From Bacteroidota bacterium (GTDB taxonomy: Bacteria; Bacteroidota; Bacteroidia; B-17B0; Aurantibacillaceae): a stretch of DNA of 64,000 bases. The position numbers and the translations under genes are program-made. Numbering within the stretch: the first letter of the stretch is position 1; each line of letters starts with the position of its first letter. Shown here one piece after another: positions 8,715 through 19,983 of the stretch. The notes under the pieces are model-generated. The model had not been told where the DNA came from. It saw only the letters and a list, made by a program, of their open reading frames with translations, and did no database searches. Location of the stretch: the NCBI GenBank assembly GCA_030692515.1, contig JAUXZS010000015.1:310001-374000 (forward strand). Direction: 5' to 3'.

Positions 8715-9827
8715 CTAATTAAATTGTCTATCCCAATCTTTATAAACAGGTTGGTAGCCTGATTGAGTTATTAAGTCGCTAATTTGTTTAACTGTTCTAT
8801 CATCACTAATTTCAAATTGTTCTAAGGAAGTTGGTTCTACAGAATAACCGCCTGGATTAGTTTTAGAACCTGCACTCATAGAGGTTACACCAAGTGGAAT
8901 AACATTATTTCTAAAATGTTCAGATTCTCTTGTGGAAATAGATAATTCAACATCTTCATTTAACAAACGGTAAGCAGATAATAATTGTACTAAATTTTTA
9001 TCATTTACAATTACATTTGGTTCGATGATACCTTCTGCAGGACGCATTCTTGGAAATGAAATTGAGTATTTAGTTTTCCAATATGTTTTTTGTAAGTAAT
9101 CTAAATGCAAGGCACAAAAAAATGAATCTACACGCCAATCTTCTAAACCTAGTAATACTCCCAATCCTATTTTATGAATTTGCGCTTCGCCAACTCTATC
9201 GGGAGTTTCTAGACGATAACTAAAGTTTGATTTTTTTCCTTTGGGATGATAGACTTTATACACTTCTTGATGGTAGGTTTCTTGATAAACCAATACAGAA
9301 TAAACACCAGCCTCGTGCAATTTTTTGTATTCTTCAACTTCTAATGGTTGAAATTCAATAGAAATGTTTGCGAAACTAGATTTAATTAAATTAATGGCAT
9401 TTAAAAAATAATCAATATTTACTGTGTGGTTTGATTCTCCTGTAACTAATAAAATGTGATTAAAGCCTTGCTGTTTGATTGCTTCTACTTCAAGAATTAA
9501 TTCAGCATCTGATAAAGTTTTTCGTTTTACTTTATTGTCTAAACTAAAACCACAATAAGTGCAAATATTATTACACTCATTACTTAAATACATAGGTGCA
9601 AATAATTGAATGGTTTTACCAAAACGTTTTTGAGTTAAAGCGCTTGATTTGTTAGCCATTTGTTCGATATACATTTCTGCCGCCGGCGAAATAAGCGCTT
9701 TAAAGTCTTCTAACGTAGGTTTGTTTGCCGCTAAAGCATTAATAACATCTTGTTTATTTTTAGAGTAGATAGATGTTTTTACATCTTCCCAATTGTATTG
9801 ATTAAATATGTTTGAAAAATTAGACAT
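8715..9827 (-). CDS. thiH: 2-iminoacetate synthase (tyrosine lyase)
   Basis: A radical S-adenosylmethionine enzyme that splits tyrosine to give dehydroglycine (2-iminoacetate) for the thiazole ring of thiamine. The [4Fe-4S] motif CX3CX2C is present as CNNICTYC (Cys85, Cys89, Cys92), and the protein has the family's usual 370 residues. [11 protein letters not shown] and [13 protein letters not shown] are further family signatures. The start overlaps the end of thiG by 8 nt. Using ThiH rather than the oxygen-dependent glycine oxidase ThiO is usual in Bacteroidota and somewhat striking beside aerobic genes such as hemF. Confidence 0.95.
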   Translation of the reverse strand: MSNFSNIFNQYNWEDVKTSIYSKNKQDVINALAANKPTLEDFKALISPAAEMYIEQMANKSSALTQKRFGKTIQLFAPMYLSNECNNICTYCGFSLDNKVKRKTLSDAELILEVEAIKQQGFNHILLVTGESNHTVNIDYFLNAINLIKSSFANISIEFQPLEVEEYKKLHEAGVYSVLVYQETYHQEVYKVYHPKGKKSNFSYRLETPDRVGEAQIHKIGLGVLLGLEDWRVDSFFCALHLDYLQKTYWKTKYSISFPRMRPAEGIIEPNVIVNDKNLVQLLSAYRLLNEDVELSISTRESEHFRNNVIPLGVTSMSAGSKTNPGGYSVEPTSLEQFEISDDRTVKQISDLITQSGYQPVYKDWDRQFN

Positions 9828-10590
9828 TTAAAAAAGAAGTTAAAGGACTACTTGCTTGCGCATTATTTTGAATACTTGCTAATTTTGCCTCATAGGCTAA
9901 GCGCCCAGCCTCTACCGCTAATTTAAAAGCTTTTGCCATTTGAACGGGATTTCCTGCAACTGCAATTGCGGTGTTTACCAATACTGCATCGGCGCCAATT
10001 TCCATTGCTTTAGCCGCATGTGATGGCGAACCAATACCTGCATCTATTATTACTGGCACTTTGCTTTGCTCAATAATTATTTCTAAAAAATCAATTGTTT
10101 TTAATCCTTTGTTTGTTCCAATAGGAGAGCCAAGCGGCATTACCGCCGATGTTCCCGCATCTTCTAACTGTTTGCACAACACTGGGTCGGCATGAATGTA
10201 TGGAAGTATTATAAAGCCCATTTTAGCTAATGCTTCAGTTGCTTTTAAAGTTTCTAATGCATCAGGTAATAAATATTTTGGGTCAGGATGAATTTCTAAT
10301 TTTAACCAATTTGTTTCTAAAGCCTCTCTCGCTAATTGAGCAGCAAAAATTGCCTCTTTTGCATTTCTTGCACCAGAAGTGTTTGGTAATAAATTAATGT
10401 GCGGATGTTTTAAATGAGATAATAAATTATCTGTTTCAGTTTCTAAATCAATACGTTTTAAAGCAACAGTTACTAATTCTGAACCTGAACTAATAACGGC
10501 TTCTTCCATCAATTTGGATGAACCAAATTTTCCTGTGCCTAAAAATAGGCGAGAGGAAAATTCTTTTTGAGCAATTTTAAGAGCTTGCAT
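9820..10590 (-). CDS. thiG: Thiazole synthase
   Basis: Condenses deoxyxylulose phosphate, dehydroglycine and sulfur from ThiS thiocarboxylate into the thiazole phosphate moiety of thiamine; cytoplasmic, working with ThiH. The TIM-barrel signatures are clear: [53 protein letters not shown] with the probable Schiff-base Lys97, [12 protein letters not shown] and [13 protein letters not shown]. At 256 residues it is full length. It overlaps thiE upstream (14 nt) and thiH downstream (8 nt), showing tight coupling. Confidence 0.96.
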   Translation of the reverse strand: MQALKIAQKEFSSRLFLGTGKFGSSKLMEEAVISSGSELVTVALKRIDLETETDNLLSHLKHPHINLLPNTSGARNAKEAIFAAQLAREALETNWLKLEIHPDPKYLLPDALETLKATEALAKMGFIILPYIHADPVLCKQLEDAGTSAVMPLGSPIGTNKGLKTIDFLEIIIEQSKVPVIIDAGIGSPSHAAKAMEIGADAVLVNTAIAVAGNPVQMAKAFKLAVEAGRLAYEAKLASIQNNAQASSPLTSFLNV

Positions 10591-11209
10591 ATAATTCGTT
10601 TTTTAATTGTTCAATTATATTTTTTTTGTTATTGGATTGTGTAATTATTCCTGAAGCTGCAATACCATAAACACCAGCGTTTAAAATACCTTCTATGTCT
10701 TCCGTCAAAATACCACCAATAGCATAAATAGGTGTTTTTTGTTGTAACTCATTTAACTCAGAAATAATTTTTTTGTATCCTTCTAAGCCTAAGATCGGAC
10801 TTAATTTATCTTTTGTATTTGTAAATCTATAAGGACCCAAACCAATGTAATTGCATTTTTCATCAATGCGTTGAATGACATGATTTAGTGTGTTTGCAGT
10901 ACCCCCAATTATTTTATTTTGTCCTAAAACTTCTCTGGCATTCATTATAGGCATGTCCAACAAGCCTAAATGAACACCGTCTGCATCACAATTTTTAGCA
11001 ATTAAAACATTATCGTTCATAATAAACACCGCCTTATATTTAGTACACAACTCTTTTACTTTTAACGCAGTGTTTTCAATTTCACTTGAATCAAAATTTT
11101 TCATGCGTAATTGAATCCATGTGCATCCCGCATCCAAAACTTCATGAATGTATTGAAGATGTTCTTTTGCTGAAGTTCCTTGTGAAATATATTGTAGTCT
11201 ATTATACAT
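10577..11209 (-). CDS. thiE: Thiamine phosphate synthase
   Basis: Joins HMP pyrophosphate and thiazole phosphate to thiamine monophosphate. The canonical residues are in place: WIQLRMK (pyrophosphate/substrate loop), MNDN followed by DADGVHLG, the GGTAN loop, [13 protein letters not shown] and AIGGI. The protein has 210 residues, normal for the family. It overlaps thiD by 8 nt and thiG by 14 nt. A second, diverged ThiE-like protein is encoded upstream in the same operon (11927-12538); this copy keeps the catalytic signatures and is the likely working enzyme. Confidence 0.94.
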   Translation of the reverse strand: MYNRLQYISQGTSAKEHLQYIHEVLDAGCTWIQLRMKNFDSSEIENTALKVKELCTKYKAVFIMNDNVLIAKNCDADGVHLGLLDMPIMNAREVLGQNKIIGGTANTLNHVIQRIDEKCNYIGLGPYRFTNTKDKLSPILGLEGYKKIISELNELQQKTPIYAIGGILTEDIEGILNAGVYGIAASGIITQSNNKKNIIEQLKNELYASS

Positions 11210-11945
11210 TATGATATGCTAAAAGTGTTTCGTTGCTTGAAAGAATTGTTTCGATATATTTTTTGGATAATTTACAGGCTTCAATTAAAGAAGATCCTAA
11301 TGCAAGATTAGCGGTAATTGCTGCTGATAAAATACAACCAGAACCATGCTTAGCAAATGTTTTTGTGTTAGTTGGTGTAATTTCCACAATCTCATTGTTA
11401 GAATATAAATAATCTACACCAGGTTTTTCAATGCTGTGCCCACCTTTTAAAAACACATTACAATAAGTGGAAATTTCTTTTGCGGCTGCGGTTTCGTTAG
11501 TGTTTCCGGTAATTATTTTTGCCTCATCAATATTTGGCGTTATTAAATAGCATTTTTCTAAAATAGAATAAAATAAATTTTTATCAGAATCTTGTATAAA
11601 ATTAAAACCTGTTGATGATTTTAAAATTGGATCAACAATAATTTTAATGTTAGGATACTTTGAATGGATAAATGAAACTATTTTATTTAAATAATCTATA
11701 GAAGGTAAAATGCCCGTTTTTATAACTGAAACCGCGTGTTTAGTTAAAAGTATATCAAGCGTGGTTAAAACATCTTCTATTTTTTCCCAGCGAATTGTGT
11801 AAAAAGCATCCTCAGTTTGTAGAGTAATAGCAGTGCACACGCTTAAACCATAGATTTTATGTTGCTCAAACGTTTTTATGTCGGCAGTTAATCCTGCTCC
11901 GCTACTTGGGTCAAACCCCGCAATAGTTAAAACAAAATTTCGCAT
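11202..11945 (-). CDS. thiD: Hydroxymethylpyrimidine (phosphate) kinase
   Basis: Phosphorylates HMP and HMP phosphate to the pyrophosphate used by ThiE. A ribokinase-like fold is shown by the start LTIAGFDPSSGAGLTADIK, the conserved TGILPS, VDPILKSSTG, ITPNIDEAKIITG, FLKGGH, and the anion-hole motif HGSGCILSAAITA that carries the catalytic Cys/Gly region. At 247 residues it is slightly short, but nothing essential is missing. It overlaps both neighbours (thiE 8 nt; the ThiE-like gene 19 nt). Confidence 0.94.
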   Translation of the reverse strand: MRNFVLTIAGFDPSSGAGLTADIKTFEQHKIYGLSVCTAITLQTEDAFYTIRWEKIEDVLTTLDILLTKHAVSVIKTGILPSIDYLNKIVSFIHSKYPNIKIIVDPILKSSTGFNFIQDSDKNLFYSILEKCYLITPNIDEAKIITGNTNETAAAKEISTYCNVFLKGGHSIEKPGVDYLYSNNEIVEITPTNTKTFAKHGSGCILSAAITANLALGSSLIEACKLSKKYIETILSSNETLLAYHNV

Positions 11946-12537
11946 TTTTTTAATTCCTTTTTTAATGCAACAAACTCTTCGATTGGATTTTTACTTTCCC
12001 AAACGCTGCCTAAAACAGCTACACCATCAAATCCCCAACTTAAGGGCTCTGTACAATTTAATTTTGTAATGCCTCCTAAAGCTATAAGTTTTGTAGTTTG
12101 TTTTTTAATAGTTTTTAATTTCTGTTTAAAATCTACTGCCTTATAATTTTTTTTAGAAATACTATCAAACACCGGACTTAAAAAAGCATAACTAAAAGCA
12201 GTTGGTAAATTTTCAAACTCTTCAATTGAATGAACTGAAGTTGATAGCAGTGTTCCGCTTTTTTTTGTCTCTGATAAATTATCTGTACTTATTTTTTTTC
12301 GGTTTAAAGCAGGATAATGTAATCTATCAGAGCCATAAATTTTTGCCAAATAATGGTATTGATGAAAAACCAATTTTGAATAATGAACAGGATTTATTGA
12401 ATGAATTAGTTGTTTTAATTCTAATTCACTATAATTTGGTTTTCGTAAATGCAATAATTCTAAACCTTCATCAAATAATTGATTAATTAGATTAGCTTCA
12501 TTTTTTAAAGCAGTAGGATATGAAATAACAATTAGCA

Positions 12538-12538
<1 letters not shown>
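11927..12538 (-). CDS. ThiE/TenI-like protein in the thiamine operon
   Basis: A second member of the thiamine phosphate synthase superfamily. Barrel features remain (LHLRKP, LLSTSVHSIEEF, YAFLSPVFDSISKKNY, IALGGI), but the canonical NDN...DGVHLG stretch is replaced by HQYHYLAKIYGSDRLHYP, and the GTAN loop by STSVHS. This resembles TenI-type paralogues, which in other bacteria aromatise the thiazole product of ThiG instead of coupling it. That function is an inference from the family and the operon position between thiC and thiD. It ends by overlapping thiD by 19 nt and starts at the base where thiC ends. Confidence 0.8.
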
Positions 12539-14591
<2,053 letters not shown>

Positions 14592-14637
14592 TCCAAAATA
14601 GTTTTACTCTAGGAATGTTGCGACAAAGAAAGTCACC

Positions 14638-14722
14638 TCACTTTTCCCTTCGTTAGTACTAACTAAATCAGGTTCAACGGGTATAATCTCAGTCCGCAAA
14701 ATAATTGGACACCCCTAAAGTT
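14638..14722 (-). promoter_or_regulatory. TPP (THI-box) riboswitch
   Basis: Read on the minus strand, the conserved THI elements occur in order: AGGGGTGTCC (about 14717-14708), CTGAGA (14692-14687), ATACCCGTTGAACCTGAT (about 14684-14667) and GAAGGGAAAAGTG (about 14651-14639). The ends AACTTTA and AAAAGTG can pair as P1. It should lower expression of thiS to thiF when thiamine pyrophosphate is plentiful. No terminator hairpin was seen between it and thiS, so control of translation initiation is the more likely mechanism. Confidence 0.95.
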
Positions 14723-14725
14723 GTA

Positions 14726-14733
14726 TAAAGATA
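14726..14733 (-). promoter_or_regulatory. Predicted -7 box of the thiamine operon
   Basis: TATCTTTA (14733-14726 on the minus strand) is one base from TAnnTTTG and would start transcription around 14720, exactly where the riboswitch begins. The -33 element is weak. Confidence 0.5.
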
Positions 14734-14912
14734 CTAGATTTAATTATACTAAAACTAAATTTTACTAACTAAATACGAATAGTATGTTAAATGACGCTAT
14801 TTTCAAAAAAATAGCGATTGGTTTGCGCTTTTTTCATTTCCCTTAGTTGCCTGAGGAAAAATATTTTTTCATTTTTTAAAACAGTTTGTTAAATTATATA
14901 TTATGATTCTCC

Positions 14913-14920
14913 TATCTTTG
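14913..14920 (+). promoter_or_regulatory. Predicted -7 box of the MATE transporter gene
   Basis: TATCTTTG matches TAnnTTTG exactly and ends 9 nt before ATG 14930, so the leader would be only a few bases long. It lies inside the reading frame that would begin at ATG 14903, which argues for the later start. Confidence 0.6.
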
Positions 14921-14929
14921 CGCGCCGTA

Positions 14930-16282
14930 ATGATAAAATCATTTTTTAAAAATCACCATACAAAACAAACAATTTATCTTGCTTGGCCTCTTGTTATTAC
15001 ACAAGTTGGGCATATTATTACGGGCATGGTGGACACTATTTTTTTAGGAAAAATTGGTCCAACCGAGCAAGCTGCATGTATTTTATCAAATAATTTATAT
15101 GTGCTTTTAATGGTTTTTGGTATTGGTGTAAGTTATGCGACCACGCCATTAGTAACAGATGCACATCACAATAACGATCTTCTAAAAAAAGCATCCTTAT
15201 TTAAAAATTCCTTATTTATTAATTTGGCAATTGCTGTGGTTTGTTTTGTTATTTTATTTCTTTCGTCAGGTGTTTTAAAACACATGCAGCAACCAGCAGA
15301 AGTTGTTGATTTAGCCGTGCCATTTTTTGATGTGTTAATTTTTTCGATGATTCCGATTTCATTATTTTTTACCTGTAAACAATATTGCGAAGGTTTAATG
15401 AATACACGCATGGCGTTAATAATAAGTGTAGTTGGCAATTTATTAAACATAGTTTTAAATTATGTTTTAATTTATGGCAAATTTGGATTTCCGGAATTAG
15501 GCTATTTAGGTTCTGCTTGGGCATCGTTTATTGCTAGGGCCTTTATGGGAATTTCTTTTTTAGTTTTTATTTTTAAATCTCCTTTAACAAAAGAGATTGG
15601 CTTAGTATATAAACAAGTAAAAATAAATTGGGTAGAGCTAAAAGACCTTGCGCGTATTGGTTTAAACTCGGGAGCACAATTTACTTTTGAAGTTGCAGCT
15701 TTTGTAATTGCAGGCTTAATGGCCGGTACTTTTGGTAAAGAACAAATAGATGCACACGGTATCGCTTTAAGTATTGCAGCTTTTACGTATATGTTTGCAA
15801 GTGGTATTAGTAGCGCGGCCACCATTCGTGTTGGAGTTTATAAAGCTCAACAAAATTGGGTAGAAATCAAAAATGCAGGGTTTACCGCTATTAAATTAGT
15901 TTTTATTGTAATGGGATTTTTTGGTTTGCTCTTTTTAAGTTTAAGTTCTGTTTTACCAATGGCATTTAGTAGCGAAGTTGTTATTATAGAGCAAGCGTCA
16001 AAACTATTAATCATTGCAGCTATGTTTCAATTATTTGATGGCATACAGGTTGTAGCTATTGGTGCTTTAAGAGGTTTAGAAGACGTAAAATATCCAACAA
16101 TAATTACATTGGTAGGTTATTGGTTAATTGCTTTACCGCTTGCTTATTTTTTAGCTTTTAATTTAAAATTAGAAACTATAGGTATTTGGTTTGGTTTATT
16201 AGCAGCTCTTACTTTTGTTGCTATTGCTCTTTTTTGGCGATTTAATTTTTTGGTAAAAAAGAATTTAGTAGGGAAGAGTTAA
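14930..16282 (+). CDS. MATE family efflux transporter
   Basis: A multidrug/toxin exporter of the inner membrane, driven by Na+ or H+. The 450-residue protein has about twelve hydrophobic helices arranged as two related halves, starting TIYLAWPLVITQVGHIITGMVDTIF (split here only by wording) and including the family's conserved first-helix GMVDT motif. Later parts such as IAALRGLEDVKYP-like text (IGALRGLEDVKYPT) and TFEVAAFVIAGLMAG match the family. The ATG at 14930 is preferred over one at 14903, because the promoter box lies between them. It is divergent from the thiamine operon and stands alone; the substrate is unknown. Confidence 0.9.
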   Translation: MIKSFFKNHHTKQTIYLAWPLVITQVGHIITGMVDTIFLGKIGPTEQAACILSNNLYVLLMVFGIGVSYATTPLVTDAHHNNDLLKKASLFKNSLFINLAIAVVCFVILFLSSGVLKHMQQPAEVVDLAVPFFDVLIFSMIPISLFFTCKQYCEGLMNTRMALIISVVGNLLNIVLNYVLIYGKFGFPELGYLGSAWASFIARAFMGISFLVFIFKSPLTKEIGLVYKQVKINWVELKDLARIGLNSGAQFTFEVAAFVIAGLMAGTFGKEQIDAHGIALSIAAFTYMFASGISSAATIRVGVYKAQQNWVEIKNAGFTAIKLVFIVMGFFGLLFLSLSSVLPMAFSSEVVIIEQASKLLIIAAMFQLFDGIQVVAIGALRGLEDVKYPTIITLVGYWLIALPLAYFLAFNLKLETIGIWFGLLAALTFVAIALFWRFNFLVKKNLVGKS

Positions 16283-16294
16283 GTCTGCTATTTT

Positions 16295-16353
16295 TGTCAT
16301 CCTGACGAAGGAAGGATCTGTGGTAATAGATTTCTCCTATCGTCGAAATGACA
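16295..16353. repeat. Short copy of the TGTCAT...ATGACA repeat
   Basis: A 59-bp stretch runs from TGTCAT (16295-16300) to ATGACA (16348-16353). Its right 26 bases match 5760-5785 with a single change. It appears to be a shortened, variant copy of the 102-bp element at 5684, sitting between two convergent genes. Confidence 0.65.
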
Positions 16354-16381
16354 AAGGGATCAAATATAATTTAATCTTGTT

Positions 16382-17368
16382 TTAAGATTTTACTTTTAGT
16401 TTCCACTTATTCATATCGTAGGTTTTTGGAACCATAGATTTATATAAGTATTTGCTATAATAGCTTAATAAAAATCCCGCGGCAATAGAGCCTCCGTAAT
16501 AGGGAGAAAGTTTAACAAAGTCTTTGTATAAAAGTATACCAAATAGCAACGGAAAAACTTTTAATTCTGTTCCGGTAATGGAAGCTGCTAAAGCACCAAA
16601 AGATCTTTTTTTATTATAATGTTTAGAGTAAATAATCGTTTTTACTTTACTCAATGATAAAGCAAATGTGCTATCGTATTTCAAAATATCAAAATTGGTT
16701 GAGCGGTCGTATAATAAATTGTAATCGAATTTAGAGAGGTAGATTGAATCATTAGAAAACCCTTCAACCTGACAGTGATTCAAAACAGTAGTGTCTGAGT
16801 TTAATACTAAAGAAATTAAAACGCCTGATTTAATTTTAACTTTGTTTTTATCGTCTGTTAAGTATGCTTCCTTAGATTTTATTCTTGTGGCATAATTTGT
16901 TTCTTTTAAATGTCTTTGTTTTTTATATTTTTTACGAACATAAACATCTGCATCAAATTTATTTTCGTCAAACTGTTTTATTACTTCACCTTTAGAATTA
17001 TAATATTTACTCACTCCGGTTGGCTTTACTATATGTGAGTAAAGCATTCCGTTTTCTCTATAAGAATCTGTTATGTATTCGTCTCTTTCTTTTCCGTGGT
17101 ATGTGATAGAGGATGGTTTGCCATTTTCAAAATACGATTTTTCGATTCCGAAAGCAGTTTCGTTTTTCCCATCAATAGCTAACCAAACAGAATCTCCTAA
17201 TTGCCCTGTTTTATAATATTTCCTCAGTTCAATCGTATCTGTGCCTCTATAAAAAACAATCTCTTTTAGGTTTCCGTTTTTATAAGTTTTCTTTTCAAGA
17301 ACACTATCTTTTTGCGAGTAAATAAAATTGCCAACAAACAACAAAATAAAAAGTAGTTTTCCTGCCAT
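16382..17368 (-). CDS. Exported protein with MORN-like repeats and a C-terminal membrane part
   Basis: A 328-residue protein with an N-terminal signal (about 1-18, ending IYSQ). Residues about 25-150 carry repeated K-x-Y-x-x-G-x-L/x-like units (KKTYKNGNLKEIVFY, KYYKTGQLGDSVW, KSYFENGKPSSITYH, DSYRENGMLYSH, KYYNSKGEVIK), the variant MORN pattern. The central part is strand-rich; residues about 250-305 contain two hydrophobic segments. It follows recJ after 10 nt and is probably in the yebC-recJ transcript. The precise role is unknown; automatic labels as a YwqK-type antitoxin are common for such repeats but carry no functional support here. Confidence 0.65.
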   Translation of the reverse strand: MAGKLLFILLFVGNFIYSQKDSVLEKKTYKNGNLKEIVFYRGTDTIELRKYYKTGQLGDSVWLAIDGKNETAFGIEKSYFENGKPSSITYHGKERDEYITDSYRENGMLYSHIVKPTGVSKYYNSKGEVIKQFDENKFDADVYVRKKYKKQRHLKETNYATRIKSKEAYLTDDKNKVKIKSGVLISLVLNSDTTVLNHCQVEGFSNDSIYLSKFDYNLLYDRSTNFDILKYDSTFALSLSKVKTIIYSKHYNKKRSFGALAASITGTELKVFPLLFGILLYKDFVKLSPYYGGSIAAGFLLSYYSKYLYKSMVPKTYDMNKWKLKVKS

Positions 17369-17378
17369 GATTTTAAAT

Positions 17379-19097
17379 TTAATTACTTGTTTGGTTAACT
17401 TTTAAATCCTCTATCATAAATTGAATAGTAGTTACTCCTCTATATTCGTTTTCCTGAATTTTAAAAACAATGTCCATCGGAATTTTTCTTTGAAAGTGAT
17501 TTATAAAATCGCCTTTATCATAGGCAATTGCTTGGAAACGAATATTTGGATTTGATTTTTGAAACAACTCTAATTTTAAATGGTTATTGCCAAATACCTT
17601 TCCCCAGCCGGTTTCAAATACATTTTTACAATAAAAAGTGGGCGTCATGTTATGCGGGCCATGGGGTGCAAATTGTTTTAATATTCTAACCAGTTTATCG
17701 CTTATCTCGTGGAAATCTAATTCAATATCAATATCTACTTTTGGAATAAGTTGATCATCAGTAATGCTTTCAGAAACAACTTTTTCGAACTTATTAATAA
17801 AAGCATCCAGGTTTTCTTTTTTCATTGTTAAACCTGCTGCAAATTTATGCCCTCCAAATTGTTCTAATAAATCGCTGCATTTTTCAATGGCAGTATAAAC
17901 GTCGTATTCTTTAACGCTTCTGGCACTGCCGGAAACCATGCCGTCATTTTCGGTTAAAATAATTGTTGGGCGATAATATTTTTCGATTAAACGTGAAGCA
18001 ACAATACCAACAACACCTTTATGCCAGGTTGGACTAAATAAAACAGTCGATTTTTTTTGACTTAAAACTGGGTCGTTTTCTATTTGCGAAATTGCTTCGG
18101 AGGTAGTTCCTTGGTCTAAATCTTTTCGTTGCGTATTTGTTTCATTAATTGCTTTTGCAAATTCTTCTGCATGAATTTCGTCTTCACAAATTAAAAGCTC
18201 AACAGCTTTACTTCCATGTTCTATTCTTCCGGCGGCATTAATGCGAGGAGCTAATACAAAAACTAAAGTGGTAATTGTAACTGCCTGTTTTAGTTGATTT
18301 AAATTTAATAATGCTTTAATACCCGGACGGGCATTTTCATTTATTTTTTCTAAACCAAAATGAGCCATTATTCTATTTTCACCATTTAAAGGAACAATAT
18401 CTGCAGCAATACTAACTGCTACAAGGTCCAAATAGTTATAACACGTATCAAGTGGAAAATTATTTTTAATAGAAAAAGCCTCAATTAATTTTAAGCCAAT
18501 GCCACAACCACTTAATTCTTTAAAAGGGTAGGGGCAATCATTTTGTTTTGGGTCGAGTACTGCAACAGCTTTGGGTACTTCCTCCCCAGGAAGGTGATGA
18601 TCACAAATAATAAAATCTACTCCTTTAGAATTGGCGTAATCAATTTTATCGTTGGCTTTTATTCCGCAGTCTAAAGCAATAATTAGAGAAAAATTATTTT
18701 CTTTCGCAAAATCTATGGCGGTAAAAGAAATGCCGTAACCCTCTTTGTATCTATCTGGAATATAATAATCAATTTTAGCGATATGATCTTTAAAGAAGCT
18801 ATATACAACACTAACGGCAGTTGTTCCATCAACATCATAATCACCATAAATTAAAACTTTTTCGTTTTTCTCTATAGCAGAATTTATTCTAGCAATCGCA
18901 ATGTCCATTCCCTTCATTAAAAAAGGGTCGTGTAATTGTTTTAAATCCGGTCTAAAAAAATCTTTGGCTTCTTCGAAATTAAAAATATTGCGTTGCACTA
19001 AAAGTTTAGCAATAATTGCGTCAACATTTAATTGTTGTTCTAATTCTTCAATAGCTTGTGTGTTACTATTGGTATATATTTTCCATTGCTTTTCCAC
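17379..19097 (-). CDS. recJ: Single-stranded-DNA-specific exonuclease RecJ
   Basis: A 5'-3' single-strand exonuclease of recombination and mismatch repair; cytoplasmic. The DHH phosphoesterase motifs are intact: IYGDYDVDGTTA (residues 84-94), ALDCGIK (141-147) and CDHHLPGEE (165-173), with the DHHA1 half carrying GSARS and LEQFGGHKFAAGL further on, and the OB domain at the end. The 572-residue length is standard. It follows yebC by 5 nt and shares its promoter. Confidence 0.96.
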   Translation of the reverse strand: MEKQWKIYTNSNTQAIEELEQQLNVDAIIAKLLVQRNIFNFEEAKDFFRPDLKQLHDPFLMKGMDIAIARINSAIEKNEKVLIYGDYDVDGTTAVSVVYSFFKDHIAKIDYYIPDRYKEGYGISFTAIDFAKENNFSLIIALDCGIKANDKIDYANSKGVDFIICDHHLPGEEVPKAVAVLDPKQNDCPYPFKELSGCGIGLKLIEAFSIKNNFPLDTCYNYLDLVAVSIAADIVPLNGENRIMAHFGLEKINENARPGIKALLNLNQLKQAVTITTLVFVLAPRINAAGRIEHGSKAVELLICEDEIHAEEFAKAINETNTQRKDLDQGTTSEAISQIENDPVLSQKKSTVLFSPTWHKGVVGIVASRLIEKYYRPTIILTENDGMVSGSARSVKEYDVYTAIEKCSDLLEQFGGHKFAAGLTMKKENLDAFINKFEKVVSESITDDQLIPKVDIDIELDFHEISDKLVRILKQFAPHGPHNMTPTFYCKNVFETGWGKVFGNNHLKLELFQKSNPNIRFQAIAYDKGDFINHFQRKIPMDIVFKIQENEYRGVTTIQFMIEDLKVNQTSN

Positions 19098-19102
19098 TAA
19101 GG

Positions 19103-19816
19103 TTAAGCAATGTTGTGATAAACGGCCTCGATATCATCGTCTTCCTCCATTTTTTCTATCATGGCCATTACTTCTGCTTCCTGTTCGGGAGTGAGTTCTT
19201 TAGTAGTGGTAGGACTATAAATCTTGCTTGTTTCAAGTACATTTATTTTTCTTTCTTCTAATGCAGATTGCATTTTCCCAAAATCAACAAATTGTGTTTG
19301 AATAATGAATTGATTATTTTCTTCATCGTGAGAAATATCTTCTAAACCAAAATCAATTAATTCTAATTCCATATCATCTTTATTTAAACCCGCAGCATCA
19401 ATTTTAAATAACACTACATGCTCAAACATAAAAGCTACGGAGCCATTTGTACCCATAGCACCATTCGCACGATTAAAATATAAACGCACACTTGCAACTG
19501 TACGCGTAGGATTGTTTGTTGTGCAAGCAACCAGAACAGGAACACCATGCGGCGCATAACCTTCGTAAATTATTTCGTCGTAATTACCAGAATCTTTTTC
19601 GCTTGCGCGTTTAATGGCTGCATCCACATTTACCTTTGGCATATTTACCGCCTTGGCGTTTTGCATAATCATTCTTAAACGTGGATTATTTTCCGGGTGT
19701 GGACCACCGGCTTTAACCGCCATTACAATTTCTCTTCCTATTTTTGTAAAAGCTTTTGCCATTTTAGCATAACGCTTAAACATGGTTGCTTTACGTGTTT
19801 GAAATATCCTTCCCAT
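19103..19816 (-). CDS. yebC: YebC/PmpR family protein
   Basis: A conserved cytoplasmic protein long annotated as a transcriptional regulator and more recently linked to rescue of ribosomes stalled at proline-rich stretches. The start MGRIFQTRKATMFKR, the block EIVMAVKAGGPHPENNPRL, NMPKVNVDAAIKRA, EGYAPHGVPVLVAC and FNRANGAMGTNGSVAFMF are diagnostic. The 237-residue length is normal, with an acidic C-terminal segment (EEDDDIEAVY). It is the first gene of a run with recJ and the MORN-like gene. Confidence 0.93.
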   Translation of the reverse strand: MGRIFQTRKATMFKRYAKMAKAFTKIGREIVMAVKAGGPHPENNPRLRMIMQNAKAVNMPKVNVDAAIKRASEKDSGNYDEIIYEGYAPHGVPVLVACTTNNPTRTVASVRLYFNRANGAMGTNGSVAFMFEHVVLFKIDAAGLNKDDMELELIDFGLEDISHDEENNQFIIQTQFVDFGKMQSALEERKINVLETSKIYSPTTTKELTPEQEAEVMAMIEKMEEDDDIEAVYHNIA

Positions 19817-19836
19817 AAAATTTTAATTACTGATTA

Positions 19837-19844
19837 CAAAGATA
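19837..19844 (-). promoter_or_regulatory. Predicted -7 box of yebC-recJ
   Basis: TATCTTTG on the minus strand (19844-19837) is an exact TAnnTTTG match, 20 nt before the yebC ATG. No good -33 element was found at the expected distance. Confidence 0.45.
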
Positions 19845-19983
19845 ATTTTTTTAATGAAATTTCGGGAAGAACTGCTTCCTTTTTTGGCACCGATTTCACA
19901 AATTCTCGCTGTTTTTTATAGGGGCTCTTTTTTTTAATGCAGAATAAAAAAGGTAATCTGTGTTATCTGTACAATAAGTGGCT

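Noticed and set aside
16382-17368. Antitoxin of a toxin-antitoxin pair (YwqK-type label)
   Set aside because: Only MORN-like repeats support such a label; there is a signal peptide, membrane segments and no toxin gene nearby.
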